NCBI RefSeq assembly: GCF_001422735.1
Contig: NZ_LMLZ01000022.1
Coordinates: 277,869-341,868, forward strand
Origin: Acidovorax sp. Leaf78
GTDB taxonomy: Bacteria; Pseudomonadota; Gammaproteobacteria; Burkholderiales; Burkholderiaceae_C
DNA: 64,000 nucleotides
Direction of reading: 5' to 3'
The notes under the pieces were generated by a model. It had not been told where the DNA came from and ran no database searches. It saw nothing but the letters and a program-made list of their open reading frames with translations. Every line of letters starts with the position of its first letter. The first letter of the stretch is position 1. The position numbers and the translations under genes are program-made. This document shows, piece after piece, positions 61,055 to 64,000 of the stretch.

Positions 61055-64000
61055 TTAAGTCCACCCATCCTGTCAAACAATCGATCGAGAAGTCCTCGAA
61101 GCCCCCAAGTTTCTGTTTGCGCATGTGTCATAGAGGCGCCAAGCCTACCTGCTGGCCTCAGGGTCAAGCCAGCAAAGTTTCCTGTATTTGGATCGGTCAT
61201 CCACGTCCCACTTCCAACACCACAAGATAAGTTTGTATTCTGCGTTTTTCCAGAGACATTGGATAATGCACCAGGAATATATCCAATTTGAGCACTTAAG
61301 CCTACATTTGCACCTACACCCATGCCTCCCGACACAACAATTCCAATATCATTTGGTTTTGTGCTTATGTAAAATCCAAAACTCCCCTCCCCGCCACCGA
61401 GAATTACCGCGCTACCGCCGCCGGTTAACGTAAGGGTAGCTAGACCATGTGGGTCAATCGCCAAGAGCGAATTTTCGCCCACGTAGGAGAACCGATTCCA
61501 CCCACCCTCCAGCCCGATAGGATCAGCCTGCGTATACCGCCCGCCGTTCTTCGGGTCATAGCTGCGGAAGTGGTTGTAATGCAGCCCACTCTCCTCGTCA
61601 AAGTACTGCCCCGGATACCGCAGGTTGTACTGCACCAGCGGAACCGCCGTTGACCCCGTGTTCGGGCTCGTTGTTTCGCTCGTGAACCGCGTGGACGCCG
61701 TCGTCGGCGCATCTTCTCCAAACGCGCTGTATGCCCACTGCCACGCCACCTTGCCGTCTTCCTGCGTCAGGCGCCGCGGGGTGTTCAGGTGGTCCGCATG
61801 CACTGCGTACTGCCGGCCTTCACCCACCACCGCAATCGGCATCGGGCCGTTGGCCGTGGGCAGCCAGATGTGCTGCGCTCCCTTTGTCGGTGCCGTCGTC
61901 GGGTTGGCCTCCATGGGGTATTCGCCCAGCAGGCTGCCGTCTTCCGCGTACACGAACGCCCGGCCCTGGGCCTGGGTGCTGTCGGTCTGCGGGCTCCACA
62001 GGCGCAGCCAGAAGTTCTGCAGGTCCTGCAACAGACCCGTGGACTTGAGGCCGGTTGCGGATTGCTCTTCGCCGTCGTCACCCAGCAGGGTGATCCGAGG
62101 CTGATCGGCTTTGGTCGTGGTGGTGTTCGTGCTGCCCTGGCTGGTGCTGGTGCTCGCGCCTGCCAGCACGTCGGTCTTGAACACGCGCAGCCCCAATGCG
62201 CTGTGCGCGTACTGCACGCTCGACGCTCCCGCCCCAGTGCCCAGGGTCACCCGCTCCAGCCGGCCTTCGCTGTCGTACTGGTAGCCGTGAAGGCCGTCTC
62301 CCTGCTGGTTGCCCGCCGCGTCGTAGTTGTAGGCCACGCTGGTGTTGGCGGTGCTGACCTGGCCGGTGGCTGGGTCGGTGGCACTTTGGGTTTGCGCAAA
62401 GCCCAGCAGCCGGTTGTCGCTTGCGCTGGTGCTGTAGCTGCGGCTGGTGACCGTGGGCTTGCCCGCCAGGGTCTGTTGGCTGGTGCTGCCCGTGCGGTTG
62501 CCGTTGGCGTCGTATTGGTACGTGGTGCTGTCCGCCCCAGCTCCGGCAATGGCTTGGCGGGTAAAGCCCGTGATGCGGCCCGTGCTGCTGTATTGCACGT
62601 TCCAAGTCACGGGGGACTCTTGCACTGTCTGATCTAGCGGGTTGGCGCTGGTCGGGGCCCACAGGTTTTGTGTGAGGCTCTGGATGCGGCCCGCCGCGTT
62701 GTACTGGTAGCTGGCGATCTCGCTGTTCGTAAGCTGGCCTGCGGTGTTGTAGCTGCGCGCCACGCTCAGGCTGGTGCTGCCCTGGCTGCCTTGCAGGTTC
62801 CAGGTCCAGCCGGTGGGCTGGCCCAGCGGGTTCCAGGTGATGCCGCTGACCAGTGGCTGGTTGTTCCATACCAGCCCTGTGAGCAGACCTGTGCTGTCGT
62901 ACTGGTGCTGCAGTACCTTGCCATCGGGATAGGTGATGCTGGCCAGCAGGCCGCTCGGGGCGTAGCTGTAGCCCACGGTGCTGGTGTGGCCGTTCTTCAG
63001 TTGCTGGGTTTTGCGCACGATGCGGCCGTGCCAATCACGCTGGTAGCTGGTGGTGCCGCTGGCGTCCACGATCTCGCTCAGCGATCCCTTGCTGGCGTTG
63101 GGCTGGCCGCTCTGGTTGTAGTCGTTGCCCGGCAGGTCGTAGCGCAGGGTGGTGGTCTGGCTGTCTTGGCTGGGAGCGTGGAGGGCGGTGCTGTAGATGA
63201 TACGGATGGGGCGGCCCACGCTATCTCGCACGATATTGGTCACACCACCCAGAGCGTTGGTGATGCTGCCGGGCAGATCCAGTCCGTCGTACTGAATAAC
63301 TTGTGTCCCCGAATCAGCGCTGGTTTCTGTCTTGGCATTGCCCACTTCGTTGCGTTCATAGTGGGTGGCCACGCCCTTGAAGTCGCTGGCCTGGGTGACG
63401 CTGTCCAAGGCGTCGTACGTCAGGCTGGCGGTGGCGCTTTGCGCATCAGCGATGGCTTGCACGCGGCGCAGGGCATCCAGTCCGTACTGTGTCGACTCTC
63501 CCAAGCCGTTGGTGGTGCTGGTCAGGTCGCCATTCGCGTCGTAACCGTACGTGGTGGCGGCCTGAGGCCCCACCGTAGTGGTTTGCGCGCGGTTCAGGCT
63601 GTTGATGCTGCGGGCCAGCGTCCACGCGGTTTGGCCCTGGGCATTGCGCACCACTTCAGAAGTGCGGTTGCCCATGGCGTCCAGCACGTAGGTGCCTGAG
63701 GCGTCCCGGTTGTCGCTCCAGCCCGTCAGGCGTTGAGCCGCGTCGTACTGATAAGCGATGGTGTAGCCGCTGCTAACAGCAATGCTGGCCAGTTGGCCGC
63801 TGGCGCGGTAGGTGTATGTCGCGCCAAGCCCGTCGCGCTGCAAAGTGAGCATGCGCCCGCGAGCGTCGTAGGTGTACTCGGTCAACAAACCACTGGCCGA
63901 TGTATGGCTCAACATGCGGCCAGCTACATCGTAGGTATAGCTTTCTGTATGCCCCAGAGGACTCGTGCGGCTGGTGAGATTGCCAGCAGTGTCGTACAGG
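61051..64000 (-). CDS. Rhs-family polymorphic toxin (3' part)
   Basis: The visible ~982 codons run off the right edge. They contain many YD repeats (SYTYDVAGR, TYGYDANGDLT, YQYDSEGRLERV) that build the Rhs shell. The core ends with the conserved block RYPGQYFDEESGLHYNHFRS ... DPIGLEGGWNRFSYVGENS. After DPHGL a distinct C-terminal tip of ~129 residues (61051-61440) begins. It is Gly-rich and beta-like (GGGSAVILGGGEGSFGFYIS, GIVVSGGMGVGANVGLSAQ) and closes with the helix GLRGLLDRLFDRMGGLK. GC drops from over 60% to under 50% at the junction. The tip should be the toxin; its activity is not recognised. Confidence 0.92.
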   Translation of the reverse strand, partial: LYDTAGNLTSRTSPLGHTESYTYDVAGRMLSHTSASGLLTEYTYDARGRMLTLQRDGLGATYTYRASGQLASIAVSSGYTIAYQYDAAQRLTGWSDNRDASGTYVLDAMGNRTSEVVRNAQGQTAWTLARSINSLNRAQTTTVGPQAATTYGYDANGDLTSTTNGLGESTQYGLDALRRVQAIADAQSATASLTYDALDSVTQASDFKGVATHYERNEVGNAKTETSADSGTQVIQYDGLDLPGSITNALGGVTNIVRDSVGRPIRIIYSTALHAPSQDSQTTTLRYDLPGNDYNQSGQPNASKGSLSEIVDASGTTSYQRDWHGRIVRKTQQLKNGHTSTVGYSYAPSGLLASITYPDGKVLQHQYDSTGLLTGLVWNNQPLVSGITWNPLGQPTGWTWNLQGSQGSTSLSVARSYNTAGQLTNSEIASYQYNAAGRIQSLTQNLWAPTSANPLDQTVQESPVTWNVQYSSTGRITGFTRQAIAGAGADSTTYQYDANGNRTGSTSQQTLAGKPTVTSRSYSTSASDNRLLGFAQTQSATDPATGQVSTANTSVAYNYDAAGNQQGDGLHGYQYDSEGRLERVTLGTGAGASSVQYAHSALGLRVFKTDVLAGASTSTSQGSTNTTTTKADQPRITLLGDDGEEQSATGLKSTGLLQDLQNFWLRLWSPQTDSTQAQGRAFVYAEDGSLLGEYPMEANPTTAPTKGAQHIWLPTANGPMPIAVVGEGRQYAVHADHLNTPRRLTQEDGKVAWQWAYSAFGEDAPTTASTRFTSETTSPNTGSTAVPLVQYNLRYPGQYFDEESGLHYNHFRSYDPKNGGRYTQADPIGLEGGWNRFSYVGENSLLAIDPHGLATLTLTGGGSAVILGGGEGSFGFYISTKPNDIGIVVSGGMGVGANVGLSAQIGYIPGALSNVSGKTQNTNLSCGVGSGTWMTDPNTGNFAGLTLRPAGRLGASMTHAQTETWGLRGLLDRLFDRMGGLK

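Overview
The window is high-GC (roughly 65-68%) beta-proteobacterial chromosome, most likely from the Comamonadaceae (Acidovorax or a close relative). Evidence is the gene content (BcsP/BcsQ/BcsD cellulose operon, Bug-type solute receptors, lptD-surA-rsmA cluster) and a dispersed intergenic repeat with the core CCGCTTGCCCATCCAGCGG, which as far as I know is typical of that family. No tRNA, rRNA, CRISPR array, prophage or intact insertion sequence was seen.

Layout. 1-4765 (-): cellulose operon bcsD-bcsP-bcsQ-bcsA-bcsB, with bcsB cut by the left edge. 5046-7111 (-): mnmA overlapped by a LysR gene. 7339-15940 (+): two neighbouring polycarboxylate-catabolism units, a GalD/PrpF-like isomerase with a Bug receptor and a porin, then tcuR-tcuA-tcuB with a second Bug receptor. 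16015-18478: small enzymes (Nudix, GNAT, SnoaL-like) and a riboflavin synthase. 18716-21301 (-): a phytase-like esterase and an OmpA protein. 21467-29247 (-): a membrane/polyamine-type locus (SPFH, DUF4178, DUF350, membrane-fused spermidine-synthase-like protein, Tat-lipoprotein FAD oxidase, L,D-transpeptidase), interrupted by a 764-bp gap of lower GC. 29529-32206: small membrane protein, a lone flagellar rod gene, and a low-GC PQQ-propeller lipoprotein. 32596-36725: beta-alanine catabolism (LysR, transaminase, semialdehyde dehydrogenase). 36980-39331: maeB. 39574-40547: secreted ribonuclease and barstar inhibitor. 41216-47424: rsmA, surA, lptD and divergent amgK. 47500-50599: rsmE, a diguanylate cyclase and an SRAP-family protein lacking the usual Cys2. 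50914-58796 (-): a seven-gene unit of peptide-type ABC importer, luciferase-like monooxygenase and two AhpD-like proteins. 59136-60595 (+): OsmC and VOC proteins. 60779-64000 (-): the 3' part of an Rhs toxin gene with an overlapping putative immunity gene.

How genes work together. The bcs genes and the diguanylate cyclase could be linked through c-di-GMP, since BcsA carries a PilZ domain. The LysR/GalD/Bug and Tcu units look like adjacent systems for uptake and oxidation of tricarboxylates or related acids. The beta-alanine genes feed malonate semialdehyde to acetyl-CoA. Most promising for undescribed biology are the Rhs toxin tip with its membrane zinc-ribbon partner, the ABC/luciferase-like/AhpD operon (a conserved neighbourhood without a known substrate, as far as I recall), and the SPFH-DUF4178-DUF350-aminopropyltransferase-FAD oxidase locus.
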